This document shows, one piece after another, positions 1-8,696 of a stretch of 64,000 bases of DNA (its first letter is position 1; each line of letters starts with the position of its first letter). The translations under genes and the position numbers were made by a program. Origin of the DNA: Blastococcus sp. CT_GayMR19 (GTDB lineage: Bacteria; Actinomycetota; Actinomycetes; Mycobacteriales; Geodermatophilaceae). Location: contig NZ_SPQL01000007.1 of NCBI RefSeq assembly GCF_004570385.1, positions 124,001-188,000 of the forward strand, read 5' to 3'. The notes beneath the pieces are model-generated. The model had not been told where the DNA came from and made no database searches. It saw only the letters and a list, made by a program, of their open reading frames with translations.

Positions 1-1
1 C

Positions 2-454
2 GAGGACGGCACCTGGGAGGTGACGCCGCTGGGCAACGTGCGGCAGATGGTCAACAAGGAGCTCACCCACCTCCGCCAGTTCGGCGTCGACATCTACGAG
101 CTGAAGATCCCCGCGGGGAGCCGCTCGGGCAAGCACTGGAAGATGGCCGACGAGGTCGACTACGTGCTCGAGGGCGAGGGCTACTCGCTGCACTGGGAGG
201 TGCAGGAGGAGATCGCGGAGAAGTACTACGCCCGCATCGCCAAGGAGCCCACGCGCCACGAGATCCGCAAGGGCGACACGCTCTACGTCCCGCAGAACAC
301 TGTCGTCCAGCACTTCGCCGCGGACGGCTCGGAGCTGCGCCTGCTCGCGTCGCAGAACCGCATCTTCAAGCACCTCGGCTACGACAACGTGCACTACTTC
401 GAGGACGCACCCGAGTACACGGCTGAGCTCAGCTCCGTCCCCGCTCAGGTCTGA
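2..454 (+). CDS. Cupin-domain protein (5' end cut by window edge)
   Basis: Small single-domain cupin, the first visible gene of the catabolic island. Cupin motif 1 is recognisable (G-x5-H-W-K-x3-E-x6-G, with Lys where the second His is usual) and motif 2 follows (G-x5-P...QHF), so a metal site of His, Glu, His is possible. A GTG at 20 could start it, but the frame is open back to base 2 with coding-like residues (EDGTWEV), so the gene probably begins upstream. The MFS gene starts 8 nt after its stop. Cupins next to Rieske oxygenases can be dioxygenases or sensors; the role here is not determined. Confidence 0.75.
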   Translation, partial: EDGTWEVTPLGNVRQMVNKELTHLRQFGVDIYELKIPAGSRSGKHWKMADEVDYVLEGEGYSLHWEVQEEIAEKYYARIAKEPTRHEIRKGDTLYVPQNTVVQHFAADGSELRLLASQNRIFKHLGYDNVHYFEDAPEYTAELSSVPAQV

Positions 455-462
455 GTCCCCTG

Positions 463-1629
463 GTGGCGGCGTCGCGGGCGGGACGGAGGTTCGTCCCGTC
501 CCGCGACGCCGCTGCATCGAACGCCGGTGCGGTGATCTTCTCCTTCGCACTCGGCATCGCCACCGTGGCGGTGCCCCTGCTCGCCCTGCGGGCCGGCTAC
601 TCCGCAGCGGAGATCGGCGCCGTCACGGCGGTCTCGGCCGTGGCCCAGATGGCCACCCGGCTCAGCCTCGGTCCCGCCATGCGCCGCTGGCCGGACTGGA
701 CCCTCATCACCGCCGCCGGTGTCCTGCTCACGGCCAGCAGCGGGCTCATGGCCCTGTCGGCGGCCGTCGTCCCCCTGGTCGTCGCCAACCTCCTGCAGGG
801 GGCGGCACGGGCCTGCTTCTTCACCGGCACGCAGACACACGTGGTGCGCGGTCCGGGGCGGGCCGTCGGTGCGCTGGCGACGACGAACTTCGTGGGGAGC
901 CTCGGCCTCCTCGCCGGCCCCGCGGTCGCCGGGCTGCTGTCCGAGCGGACGCCCGTCCTCGCGCTGGCCGTGGCCACCGGGGCCGCGGCCCTCGGCATCG
1001 TCCCGACCTTCCTGCTGGACCGCCTGCCTCCCTTCTCCCCGCCGGCCGACCGGCCCCGCGGCCAGATCTGGCGCCGGCCCGGGGTGAGCATCGGCTGCTG
1101 GGCGGGCGTGACCGCCGGATCCTGGCGCGGGCTGCTCAGCTCCTTCATCCCCGTCGCCCTGGATTCCGCCCGCCACTCCTCCTCGACCATCGGCATGCTG
1201 GTGACGATCGCCAACGGCGCCGCGCTCGCCGGAGCCGGCATCGTCGGCCGGGTACGCGAGCGCGGCACGCGCTGGGCCTACGTAGTCGGCACGCTCGCGG
1301 CGGGCATCGGCACGGCCCTCGCCGTCGCACTGGCGGACGACGTCCTGCTCGCCGCCCTCGTGCTGGCCCTCAGCGGTCTCGGCGCGGGCGCACTCCAGAC
1401 CGTCGGCCCGGCGATCGCCACGGACTCCGTGCACCCGGAGGAACGGGGCGAGGCGATCGCCGCAGCCGGTACGTTCCGCGCCGCCGCGCTGTTCGCCGCC
1501 CCGCTGGCCGTCTCCGGGCTCGTCGGGGCCATCGCGCTGGCACCGGCGATGGCCCTCGTCGGGGCGGCGATGACCGTGCCCGCCCTCGCGTTGCGCACGC
1601 GACGCCACGTCCCGGAGGCCGCGGTATGA
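463..1629 (+). CDS. MFS transporter, 388 aa
   Basis: About 12 hydrophobic segments in two halves separated by a polar loop near residues 185-205 place it in the major facilitator superfamily as an inner-membrane transporter. The GTG start lies 8 nt after the cupin stop and the stop overlaps the next gene by ATGA, so the three genes are probably one transcript. Position at the head of an aromatic-acid cluster suggests uptake of the substrate or export of an intermediate; this is inference. No residue reveals the substrate. Confidence 0.8.
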   Translation: MAASRAGRRFVPSRDAAASNAGAVIFSFALGIATVAVPLLALRAGYSAAEIGAVTAVSAVAQMATRLSLGPAMRRWPDWTLITAAGVLLTASSGLMALSAAVVPLVVANLLQGAARACFFTGTQTHVVRGPGRAVGALATTNFVGSLGLLAGPAVAGLLSERTPVLALAVATGAAALGIVPTFLLDRLPPFSPPADRPRGQIWRRPGVSIGCWAGVTAGSWRGLLSSFIPVALDSARHSSSTIGMLVTIANGAALAGAGIVGRVRERGTRWAYVVGTLAAGIGTALAVALADDVLLAALVLALSGLGAGALQTVGPAIATDSVHPEERGEAIAAAGTFRAAALFAAPLAVSGLVGAIALAPAMALVGAAMTVPALALRTRRHVPEAAV

Positions 1630-2084
1630 GGCCGTCGCTGCGCAGCACCTCGACCCGGACCTTCGCGGCCGTCCCCGCCGTCGTCCTGGCGGAACAGGCG
1701 ATGTCCCGGCGACCGCTCCGCCTCGCCTGGGCCCCGGTGATGGCCTGGGGCTACCTGCAGTACCGGCTCGCCGGCACGTACCGGATCACCCGCGCCGGTG
1801 GCCCTCCCGGCATGTCCCAGGGGCAGCCGGAGCGGCTGGTGACGACGGGGATCTACGCGCACACCCGCAACCCGATGTACATGGGACACCTGATCTTCCT
1901 GACCGGCCTGACCCTGGCGACCCGGTCGCCACTGTCCCTGGCCGTGACCGCGGGCCTGGTGCACTGGTTCGACGAGCGGGCCCGCACGGACCACCGACGG
2001 CTCACCACCATCTTCGGCGAGCCGTACGGGGAGTACGCCGCGCGCGTCCCCCGCTGGCTCCCCCGCCTGCCGACCGACCGCTAG
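1626..2084 (+). CDS. Isoprenylcysteine methyltransferase-family membrane protein
   Basis: A 152-aa protein of the ICMT/PEMT family. It shows the typical block TGIYAHTRNPMYMGHL followed by two hydrophobic stretches and the C-terminal motif FGEPYGEYAARVPRWLP. Bacterial members are integral membrane SAM-dependent methyltransferases with mostly unknown substrates. It is translationally coupled to the MFS gene through ATGA at 1626. Its TAG shares four bases (CTAG) with the stop of the convergent aldolase gene. Confidence 0.75.
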   Translation: MRPSLRSTSTRTFAAVPAVVLAEQAMSRRPLRLAWAPVMAWGYLQYRLAGTYRITRAGGPPGMSQGQPERLVTTGIYAHTRNPMYMGHLIFLTGLTLATRSPLSLAVTAGLVHWFDERARTDHRRLTTIFGEPYGEYAARVPRWLPRLPTDR

Positions 2085-2773
2085 TGGCGGTCCAGGCGGC
2101 GGACCAGGTAGTCCCACGCACCCCGCAGCATGGCGTCGGAGTAGCAGTGCTCCCGCTTGGACAGCGACTCCTCCGGAGAGGACCAGCTCGCCAGTTCGCC
2201 GGCCGCCATCGCGGTGAGCTGCATCTGGCAGGCGCGGTCGAGCAGGTAGGCCGTGATCGTGGCCGTCGCCACGTCCGCGGCGGCGACGACGATCCCGTGG
2301 TTGACCAGCAGGCAGGCGTTGCGGTCGGCGAGCGTCTCGGCGACCTGCTCCCCCAGTGCGGCGGTCAGGATGAGGTCGGTGGTCGCGGTGAACCGCGCCA
2401 GGTCGTCCGGGACGAACAGGTTCGCCTCGTGCGAGATCGGCCGCAGGGGGACCCCGAGGGAGCCCAGCGCCACGGCGGCCGGCGAGTGCGTGTGGATGAC
2501 GCTGCCGACGTCAGTGCGCCGCCGCATGGCCTCCGTGTGGATCGGGTACTCGGCGTGCCGGCGCCCCTCCCCCTCCAGCACCTCGCCGTCCCAGGAGACG
2601 AGGATGACGTCCGCGGGGCGGACCTCCTCGAAGCCGAGCCCGGACGCCTTCATCCACACCCCGCGGCCCTCGGGATCCCGGGCGGAGACGTGCCCCCAGA
2701 TGAGGTCGCCCTGACCGGCGTCGCCCAGCACGCGACAGCCGAGCGAGACCAGTCCGCGCAGGTCCTCGGTCAT
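2081..2773 (-). CDS. Class II aldolase/adducin-family protein, possible dihydroxyphthalate decarboxylase or aldolase
   Basis: 230-aa class II aldolase fold. Visible metal ligands are HTHSPAAVAL (about residue 95) and NHG (about 160); the family binds a divalent metal and cleaves or decarboxylates hydroxy/oxo acids. ATG at 2773 is chosen because AGGAGG lies 7 nt upstream; an in-frame start at 2827 lacks this. In actinobacterial phthalate clusters a class II aldolase homologue (PhtC) removes a carboxyl from 3,4-dihydroxyphthalate, so decarboxylation is plausible, but fuculose-phosphate-type aldolases look alike. It is divergent from the ferredoxin reductase gene and shares the 2774-2893 promoter region with it. 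Confidence 0.75.
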   Translation of the reverse strand: MTEDLRGLVSLGCRVLGDAGQGDLIWGHVSARDPEGRGVWMKASGLGFEEVRPADVILVSWDGEVLEGEGRRHAEYPIHTEAMRRRTDVGSVIHTHSPAAVALGSLGVPLRPISHEANLFVPDDLARFTATTDLILTAALGEQVAETLADRNACLLVNHGIVVAAADVATATITAYLLDRACQMQLTAMAAGELASWSSPEESLSKREHCYSDAMLRGAWDYLVRRLDRH

Positions 2774-2853
2774 GCGGGGCCTCCTGTAGTCCTGAGAGAG
2801 TGCTGCGGATCCGCGCACGTCGAACACTGTGACACAGACGACGCCGATGGTAG

Positions 2854-2868
2854 AATGGTAAGTCCATT
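2854..2868. promoter_or_regulatory. Putative GntR operator in divergent promoter
   Basis: AATGGTAAGTCCATT, an inverted repeat (AATGG-N5-CCATT) of the form TGGTNNGWCCA, the same pattern as the sites at 9869, 15504 and 18989. It lies between the aldolase and ferredoxin-reductase genes, so one bound regulator could control both. The match is weaker than at 9869. Confidence 0.5.
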
Positions 2869-2893
2869 ATTCTCCGGGGTCAGAGGGAAGCCG

Positions 2894-2935
2894 ATGTCAC
2901 GCCTGAGTCCGTTTCCGTCCCCCCGCGCCCGATGA
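2894..2935 (+). CDS. Possible 13-aa leader peptide coupled to the ferredoxin reductase
   Basis: ATG at 2894 follows GAGGGAAG by 3-4 nt and opens a 13-codon frame (MSRLSPFPSPRAR) whose TGA at 2933 overlaps the reductase ATG at 2932 (ATGA). The reductase itself has no Shine-Dalgarno sequence, so translation may arrive by coupling from this short frame. It is rich in Pro, Arg and Ser, with no run of one amino acid pointing to classical attenuation. It could be fortuitous. Confidence 0.4.
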   Translation: MSRLSPFPSPRAR

Positions 2936-4182
2936 GCGGCACGGTGATCGTCGGGGCGAGCCAGGCCGGCGTGCAGCTGGCGATGTCCCTGCGGGAACTC
3001 GGCTACACGGCCCCGATCACCATGGTCGGTGCGGAGGCCTACCCCCCGTACCAGCGGCCCCCGCTCTCGAAGGAGTTCCTGACCGGCACGGCCGGCCACG
3101 AGTCGCTCTCCTTCCGCACGGCCGCCTTCTACGCCGACGCCGGCATCGAGCTGATCTGCGGTGAGCGGGTCGTCGATCTCGCCCTGCCCGCCGACGGCCG
3201 ATCGGGCCTCGCCCGGACGGCCACCGGCCGCGAGCTGGCCTTCGACCGGCTCGCACTCACGGTCGGGGCGCGGCCGCGACGGCTGACCGTCCCGGGTTCC
3301 GACCTCGACGGCATCCTCTACCTGCGCGACGTCGACGACGCCCAGCAGTTGCGCACCCGCCTGGCGGGCGCCTCGCGCGTGGTGGTCGTGGGCGGCGGCT
3401 TCATCGGGCTCGAGGCGGCCGCGGTCGCCCGGGCCCAGGACAAGGACGTGACGGTCGTCGAGGCCGCGGACCGGCTGATCGCGCGCGCCGTGGCCCCCGT
3501 CGTGTCGGAGTTCTACCGGCAGGCCCACGAGCGCCGCGGGACCACCGTCCTGCTGTCCACGGCGGTGGCGGGGTTCAGCGGTACCGACGGCGCCGTGACC
3601 GGCGTGCTCCTGGCCGACGGCACCGAGCTCCCGGCCGACCTGGTGATGGTCGGCGTGGGCGTGCTGCCGCGGACCGAGCTCGCCGAGCAGCTGGGCCTGG
3701 AGTGCGACGGCGGGATCGTGGTCGACGCCTACGCGCGCACCAGCGAGTCGTCGGTGGTGGCGGCCGGCGACTGCACGGTCCTCCCCCACCCGCTCACCGG
3801 CGAGGGCCGGGTCCGCCTCGAGTCGGTGCACAACGCGGTGCACCAGGCCGCCGTGGCCGCCGCCACCCTCGTCGGCGCTCCGGCCGAGACCCGCTCGGTG
3901 CCGTGGTTCTGGTCGAACCAGGGGCAGCTGCGCCTGCAGATCGCCGGGCTGTCGGCGGGCTTCGACTCGTTCGTCGTCCGCGGGAACACCGACGACGAGA
4001 AGTTCTCCGTCCTCTACTACCGGGACGGCGAGCTGCTGGCCGTCGACGCCGTGAACAACCCGGTCGACTACATGGTGGTCCGCAAGGCGCTGACGCAGGG
4101 CGTGTCGATCCCGGCCGACCTGGCCGGCGACAGCTCGACCCCCCTCAAGACCCTGCTCGCGGCCGCCGCGGTCCCGGGCTGA
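2932..4182 (+). CDS. FAD-dependent ferredoxin reductase of a Rieske oxygenase system
   Basis: 416 aa, a normal size for the BphA4/rubredoxin-reductase type. The FAD-binding motif GASQAGVQLA is at residues 8-17, the NAD-binding motif GGGFIGLEAA at about 152-161, and the second FAD contact is AAGDC near 278. The C-terminal third matches the reductase C-terminal domain (SVHNAVHQA, PWFWSNQG). It should transfer electrons from NADH to the [2Fe-2S] ferredoxin at 15125-15448 and so to the oxygenase at 13716-15002, completing a three-component dioxygenase. It is separated from its partners by about 9 kb. Confidence 0.88.
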   Translation: MSGTVIVGASQAGVQLAMSLRELGYTAPITMVGAEAYPPYQRPPLSKEFLTGTAGHESLSFRTAAFYADAGIELICGERVVDLALPADGRSGLARTATGRELAFDRLALTVGARPRRLTVPGSDLDGILYLRDVDDAQQLRTRLAGASRVVVVGGGFIGLEAAAVARAQDKDVTVVEAADRLIARAVAPVVSEFYRQAHERRGTTVLLSTAVAGFSGTDGAVTGVLLADGTELPADLVMVGVGVLPRTELAEQLGLECDGGIVVDAYARTSESSVVAAGDCTVLPHPLTGEGRVRLESVHNAVHQAAVAAATLVGAPAETRSVPWFWSNQGQLRLQIAGLSAGFDSFVVRGNTDDEKFSVLYYRDGELLAVDAVNNPVDYMVVRKALTQGVSIPADLAGDSSTPLKTLLAAAAVPG

Positions 4183-4194
4183 CCGCCGGGCGCC

Positions 4195-5076
4195 TCAGGA
4201 CGGCGTCGCCACCCGGTCCTCGAGGCCGAAGAGCTTCACCGCGTTGTCGAGCATGATCTTCTGGCGGACCTCCGGCTTGAGCGGCAGCTCCTCGAAGTCG
4301 GCCAGCCAGCGCTCCAGCGGCAGGGACGGCGAGTCCGACCCGAACAGCGCCTTGTGCGGGATCACGCTGTTCACCTGCTGCACGAGCTCCGGCGGGAAGT
4401 ACCTCGGCGACCAGCCCGAGAGGTCGATGTAGAAGTTCGGCTTGTGCCGCGCGATCGCCAGGCTCTCCGCCGTCCACGGCCAGGAGGGATGGGCGCAGAT
4501 GATCGTCAGGTCGGGGAAGTCGGCCGCGACGTCGTCCAGCAGCAGGGGCTGGCAGTACTTCAGCTTCACGCCTCCACCGCCGGGCGTGCCGGACCCGGCG
4601 GCGGCGTAGCCGCTGTGGAACAGGAGCACGAGGCCCTGACGCTCGGCTTCCTCCCACAGCGGGTAGAAGCGCCGGTCGTTGGGATAGAAGTGCTGCCGGG
4701 CGGGGTTCAGCTCGCCGATCCCGACCAGGCCCATCTCCTTCATCCGCACGATCTCCCGGCGGGCCAGCTCGCCCTGCCACGGGTCGATCGCGCCCATGCC
4801 CAGGAAGACGTCGGGGAACTGCTGCACGGTCTCGGCGAGAAAGTCGTTGGGCACGGGCGGCAGGCCGGTGATGGTCACGTCGGTGCTGTTGACCAGCACG
4901 GCCATCATCTCCTTGCTGCGGTACAGCTCGGCCTGCTCCTCCACCGAGGTGTTCTTCGCCTCCCGCTTGAAGTAGCGGGCCTTCTCCTCGAACCTCCGGA
5001 CCGCGTCGGGCCCCTGGAGGGCCCGGGCCCGCGCGTCGTGGACGTGGGTGTGGACGTCGATGCCCTTGAGCGTCAC
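4195..5076 (-). CDS. Amidohydrolase-superfamily (amidohydrolase 2) protein
   Basis: 293 aa. DVHTHVHD at the N-terminus supplies the first metal ligands; later landmarks are LLFHSGY (about 145), IICAHPSWPW (about 190) and LFGSDSPSLP (about 240), where the Asp is the usual catalytic residue. The family covers 2-pyrone-4,6-dicarboxylate hydrolase, aromatic-acid decarboxylases and related enzymes; I cannot assign the reaction. GTG at 5076 is chosen because the metal motif starts only five residues in. It is the last gene of a six-gene minus-strand operon beginning at 9814. Hydrolysis or decarboxylation of a ring-derived acid is the likely role. Confidence 0.75.
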   Translation of the reverse strand: MTLKGIDVHTHVHDARARALQGPDAVRRFEEKARYFKREAKNTSVEEQAELYRSKEMMAVLVNSTDVTITGLPPVPNDFLAETVQQFPDVFLGMGAIDPWQGELARREIVRMKEMGLVGIGELNPARQHFYPNDRRFYPLWEEAERQGLVLLFHSGYAAAGSGTPGGGGVKLKYCQPLLLDDVAADFPDLTIICAHPSWPWTAESLAIARHKPNFYIDLSGWSPRYFPPELVQQVNSVIPHKALFGSDSPSLPLERWLADFEELPLKPEVRQKIMLDNAVKLFGLEDRVATPS

Positions 5077-5125
5077 AGGAGTCCTCTCGTCGTTCGTGGG
5101 CCCGTCGATGGCGTCGACCCGCGGG

Positions 5126-5953
5126 TCAGCGGCTGGTGAGCCACCGGTCGAGCCAGCGGACGGCGGCGTCCTCCGCCTCGCGGGCCGCCCCGGGGGAGTA
5201 GCGGTCGGGATTGGTGTCGTTGTGGAAGGCGTGCCCGGCGCCCTCGAGGACGAGCGGCTCGAAGGTCTTGCCGTGCCGGTGCATGGCCTCCCGGATGGCC
5301 GGCAGCATCGACGTGATCCGCGAGTCGGTCTCGCCGTAGACGGCCAGCACGGGCGCCTGGATGCCCGGGACGGCCGCGAGGTCGGGGGTCGGGCCGTAGA
5401 AGGGGACCCCGGCGGAGAGCCGCGGCTCCTGGGTGAGCACCCGCCAGGCGACGCCACCGCCGTAGCAGAACCCGAGGATGCCCAGCCGGTCGCTCCGCAC
5501 GTCCTCCTGCCCGGCGGCCCAGTCCAGCGTGGCCCGGACGTCGGCCACGACGTCGGCGGCGTCGATGATGGCCAGCGCCGCCGTCACGTCCGCCTGAGTG
5601 GCGAAGGACCCCGTGCCGCCCAGCCGGCTCAGCAGGTCGGGGGCGACGGCCACGAAGCCGGCCACGGCCAGGCGCCGCGCGACGTCGGTGATGTACGGGA
5701 CCAGGCCCTTGTTCTCGTGCACGACCACGACCGCCGGTGCGGGCCCGCCCCCGCGCGGCCGGGCCACGTAGGCCTCGACCTCGCCGTCCCCACCCGGGAA
5801 GCGGACCGTCGCCGCATCGACCGCGGACTCCGGCACGTGCACCGCCGGGTCGCCCGGATAACCGGTGTCCCCGTCGGTGGAGGCCGACGCTCCGCCGCCG
5901 GGCAGCGTCGCGTCCTCCTCGAGCTCGGACTCGAGATAGCTCTTGAGATCCAT
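5126..5953 (-). CDS. Dienelactone hydrolase family protein
   Basis: 275 aa with the full DLH triad: nucleophile in GFCYGGG (about residue 165), Asp in YGETDSR (about 212) and His in GAGHAFHND (about 242). About 50 extra residues precede the usual core. DLH enzymes are cytosolic and open lactones such as dienelactone from ring-cleavage products. Its place between an amidohydrolase and a Pht5-like decarboxylase points to hydrolysis of a lactone or pyrone intermediate. The ATG at 5953 is preceded by GAGAGGG. Confidence 0.85.
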   Translation of the reverse strand: MDLKSYLESELEEDATLPGGGASASTDGDTGYPGDPAVHVPESAVDAATVRFPGGDGEVEAYVARPRGGGPAPAVVVVHENKGLVPYITDVARRLAVAGFVAVAPDLLSRLGGTGSFATQADVTAALAIIDAADVVADVRATLDWAAGQEDVRSDRLGILGFCYGGGVAWRVLTQEPRLSAGVPFYGPTPDLAAVPGIQAPVLAVYGETDSRITSMLPAIREAMHRHGKTFEPLVLEGAGHAFHNDTNPDRYSPGAAREAEDAAVRWLDRWLTSR

Positions 5954-5984
5954 CGGGGGTGGTCCCTCTCGCCGCAGCGGTGGG

Positions 5985-6974
5985 TCAGATGACGAAGTTC
6001 TCCAGCGACTCCGGGGCGAACAGCTCGGCCGGCGAGTACTGGCGCCGGGACAGCCCCTGGTCGTGGTGGTACCGCAGGAAGGTCTCCAGCACGTGCCGGT
6101 TGGCCTCCAGCCCGTAGGACCAGTAGTCCTCGCCGAGCAGCGCGCGGGCCTCCTCGAGGCCGGGGATCAGCCACGGCAGCATGAACCGCAGCGCCGAGGC
6201 GTCGTAGAGCTCGGCCGCGGCCTTCTTCTTGGCCAGCCCCAGGGCCTTGGTGAGCGACTGCGCCACCCACCGGTGCTGGTCGTAGAGGTCCCGGCGCACG
6301 ACGACGACGTGCATGATCGGGAAGATCCCGGTGTCGGCGAAGTACTGCTTCTCGGCCGCGACGGGGTCGGGGAACAGCCGGCGCACGGTGCCACCGGGGA
6401 CGAAGGACGACGGCACCCGCGGGCCCTGGAAGGCGTCGATCTCACCGTCGGCGAGCATCGCCGCGAGGGTCTTGTCGCCCGCGATCGGCTGGATGCGGAT
6501 GCGCTCGCCGAGGTCGACGGCGGCCTTCTCGATCCGGCCGGGCGTCTCCTGGCCCCCGGTGCGGTACTCCACCGAGTCGACCGGCACCCCGTAGTGGTCG
6601 GCCAGGGTGCCGCGGATCCAGACGTTCGCGGTCAGCTGCCACTCCGGCGTGCCGACCACCTTGCCGCGCAGGTCCGCCGGCTTCTCGATGCCTGCGCTCT
6701 CGTGCACGAAGATGCCCGCGTGCCGGAACTGCCGGGAGGTGTAGACCGGCAGCGCCACGAACGGCGGCTCGTCGAGGTCGAGGGACTTGACGTAGGACGA
6801 CAGCGACATCTCCGCCACGTCGAACTCCCGGTGCCGCAGCATCCGGAAGAAGGTCTCCTCGACGGGCAGCCGCAGGTACGTGAGGTCGATGCCGTCGGGC
6901 CGGACCGTGCCCTCCTCGAGGGCCCTGGTCCGGTCGTAGTCGCCGCAGGCGAAGGTCAGCTGCAGTCGGGACAT
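5985..6974 (-). CDS. 4,5-dihydroxyphthalate decarboxylase-like protein (copy 1)
   Basis: 329 aa, the length of Pht5-type 4,5-dihydroxyphthalate decarboxylase, which has a periplasmic-binding-protein-like fold but no signal peptide. Family hallmarks are the opening LTFACGDYDRTRALEEG, FDVAEMSLSSYV near residue 55, and LEANRHVLETFLRYHHDQGL near 290. The expected reaction is loss of CO2 from 4,5-dihydroxyphthalate or a related dihydroxy acid to protocatechuate. It starts 4 nt after the ligJ-like stop, so it belongs to the same operon. A paralogue lies at 9944-10891. A binding-protein function is the main alternative, made less likely by the missing export signal. Confidence 0.8.
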   Translation of the reverse strand: MSRLQLTFACGDYDRTRALEEGTVRPDGIDLTYLRLPVEETFFRMLRHREFDVAEMSLSSYVKSLDLDEPPFVALPVYTSRQFRHAGIFVHESAGIEKPADLRGKVVGTPEWQLTANVWIRGTLADHYGVPVDSVEYRTGGQETPGRIEKAAVDLGERIRIQPIAGDKTLAAMLADGEIDAFQGPRVPSSFVPGGTVRRLFPDPVAAEKQYFADTGIFPIMHVVVVRRDLYDQHRWVAQSLTKALGLAKKKAAAELYDASALRFMLPWLIPGLEEARALLGEDYWSYGLEANRHVLETFLRYHHDQGLSRRQYSPAELFAPESLENFVI

Positions 6975-6978
6975 CCGG

Positions 6979-7995
6979 TCATCTCCCCGCTTCCATGAGG
7001 CGTGCGTCGAGACGGGGGTACACGCGTCGCGCGTTGCCCTCGAAGATCGCCTGCCGCTGCCCGTCGTCGAGCGTCGCCCCGTCGAGGTACTTCTTGGTGT
7101 CGTCCCACTCGATCCCGGTCTCCGGGTCGGCGCCGCGGACCGCGCCGAGCATCTCGGAGGCGAACAGGATGTTCTCCACCGGGATCACGCGGGTGAGCAG
7201 GTCGATGCCCGGCTGGTGGTAGACGCAGGTGTCGAAGAAGACGTTGCGCAGCAGCTCGGCGGGGTCCTGCCAGCCGTTGCGCATGGCCAGCCCGCGGTAG
7301 CGGCCCCAGTGGTAGGGAACGGCGCCCCCGCCGTGCGGGATCACGAGCCGCAGCGTCGGGAACCGCTCGAACAGGTTCCCCTCGAGGAACTGCATGAACG
7401 CCGACGTGTCGGCATTGAGGTAGTGCGCGCCGAGCGCGTGGAAGTTGGGATTGCACGAGCTGGACACGTGCACCATCGCGGGCACGTCGAGCTCCACCAG
7501 CGCCTCGTACACCGGGAACCAGTACGGGTCGGTGAGCGGCGGCGAGGTCCAGTTGCCGCCGGACGGGTCGGGGTTGAGGTTGGCTCCGACGAAGCCGCGT
7601 TCCCCGACGCAGCGGCGCAGCTCGGCGACGACGTCGTCCTGGCTCCCGCCGGGGGTCTGCGGCAGCTGGCAGACCCCTGCGAAGTGCTCCGGGTAGAGGT
7701 CGGCGATGCGGGCGACCAGGTCGTTGCTGGACCGGGCCCAGGCCACGGCGGTAGCCGGGTCGGGCACGTGGTGCCCCATGCCCGACGCGCGCGGCGAGAA
7801 GATCATCAGGTCGCCGCCGCGCTCGCGCAGGATGCGCAGCTGGTTCTGCTCGACGCTCTCGCGGAGCTCGTCGTCGCGAATGTTCTCCAGTTGCGGGGCA
7901 GAGTCCCCGTTCTCCAGGGCCGCGAGCTGGGCCTGGCGGAAGCGCGTGAGCTGCGACGGCTCGGTCGTGTAGTGGCCGTGGATGTCGATGATCAA
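6979..7995 (-). CDS. ligJ: 4-oxalomesaconate hydratase, LigJ type
   Basis: 338 aa, matching LigJ (about 340). It opens (M)[10 protein letters not shown] and carries the LigJ blocks [54 protein letters not shown] and [15 protein letters not shown]. LigJ hydrates 4-oxalomesaconate to 4-carboxy-4-hydroxy-2-oxoadipate in the protocatechuate 4,5-cleavage pathway. The start is TTG at 7995, overlapping the upstream aldolase stop (TTGA), as expected for coupling. The gene order aldolase-hydratase gives two consecutive steps of that pathway. Confidence 0.88.
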   Translation of the reverse strand: MIIDIHGHYTTEPSQLTRFRQAQLAALENGDSAPQLENIRDDELRESVEQNQLRILRERGGDLMIFSPRASGMGHHVPDPATAVAWARSSNDLVARIADLYPEHFAGVCQLPQTPGGSQDDVVAELRRCVGERGFVGANLNPDPSGGNWTSPPLTDPYWFPVYEALVELDVPAMVHVSSSCNPNFHALGAHYLNADTSAFMQFLEGNLFERFPTLRLVIPHGGGAVPYHWGRYRGLAMRNGWQDPAELLRNVFFDTCVYHQPGIDLLTRVIPVENILFASEMLGAVRGADPETGIEWDDTKKYLDGATLDDGQRQAIFEGNARRVYPRLDARLMEAGR

Positions 7996-8696
7996 CGCTG
8001 CGGCTCCTGCTCGACGTAGGTCAGTCCCTTGGCGGCCAGCTTCGGGCGCATGTCGTTCATGTCCAGCCCGAGTTCGCCCGCGCGGTAACGCTCCCGGATG
8101 CCGGCCTCCCGCTCCTCGCGGGCCAGCGCCGCCTCGAGCACCTGGCGGGCGCGTCCGCGGGGGACGACGACGACGCCGTCGTCGTCGGCCACCACGACGT
8201 CGCCGGGCTCGATCCACTGGCCGGCGCAGACCACGCCCACGTTGACGCTGCCGAGGGTCTCCTTGACGCAGCCGAACGCGCACACGTGCCGCGACCAGAC
8301 GGGGAAGCGCATCCCGGTCAGGTCGGCGACGTCCCGGCAGCCGCCGTCGATGACCAGGCCGCGCACCCCACGGGCCTGGACGGAGGTGGCCAGCAGGTCA
8401 CCGAAGTAGCCGGCCTGCGACGGCGTGGTGGGTGCGACGACCAGGACGTCGCCCTCGGCGCACTGCTCCACGGCGACGTGGATCATCCAGTTGTCGCCCG
8501 GGGGCACGCTGACCGTCACCGCCGTCCCGGCGATGCGCGCGCCGACGTAGATGGGCCGCAGCGCCGGGTCGAGCAGGTGGGTGCGGGCCTGCGCCTCGTG
8601 GACGGTCGAGACGCCCAGCCGCGCGAGCCCGTCGACGACCTCGGAGTCGGCCCGCGCGATGTTCGTGACGACGACGTTCCCCCGGACGGCGCTCAC
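7992..8696 (-). CDS. ligK: 4-carboxy-4-hydroxy-2-oxoadipate aldolase / RraA-like (LigK type)
   Basis: 234 aa of the RraA/HMG-aldolase fold. It shows the LigK/ProA-type blocks [54 protein letters not shown] (metal and substrate site) and [16 protein letters not shown]. The family cleaves 4-carboxy-4-hydroxy-2-oxoadipate to pyruvate and oxaloacetate and often also decarboxylates oxaloacetate; it is cytosolic and Mg-dependent. GTG at 8696 overlaps the upstream ADH stop (GTGA); its own stop overlaps the ligJ start. Confidence 0.88.
   Translation of the reverse strand: MSAVRGNVVVTNIARADSEVVDGLARLGVSTVHEAQARTHLLDPALRPIYVGARIAGTAVTVSVPPGDNWMIHVAVEQCAEGDVLVVAPTTPSQAGYFGDLLATSVQARGVRGLVIDGGCRDVADLTGMRFPVWSRHVCAFGCVKETLGSVNVGVVCAGQWIEPGDVVVADDDGVVVVPRGRARQVLEAALAREEREAGIRERYRAGELGLDMNDMRPKLAAKGLTYVEQEPQR

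Noticed and set aside
2084-2935. 283-codon plus frame over the class II aldolase gene
   Set aside because: Antisense shadow. Only its last 13 codons (2894-2935) were kept, as a possible leader peptide with its own ribosome site.
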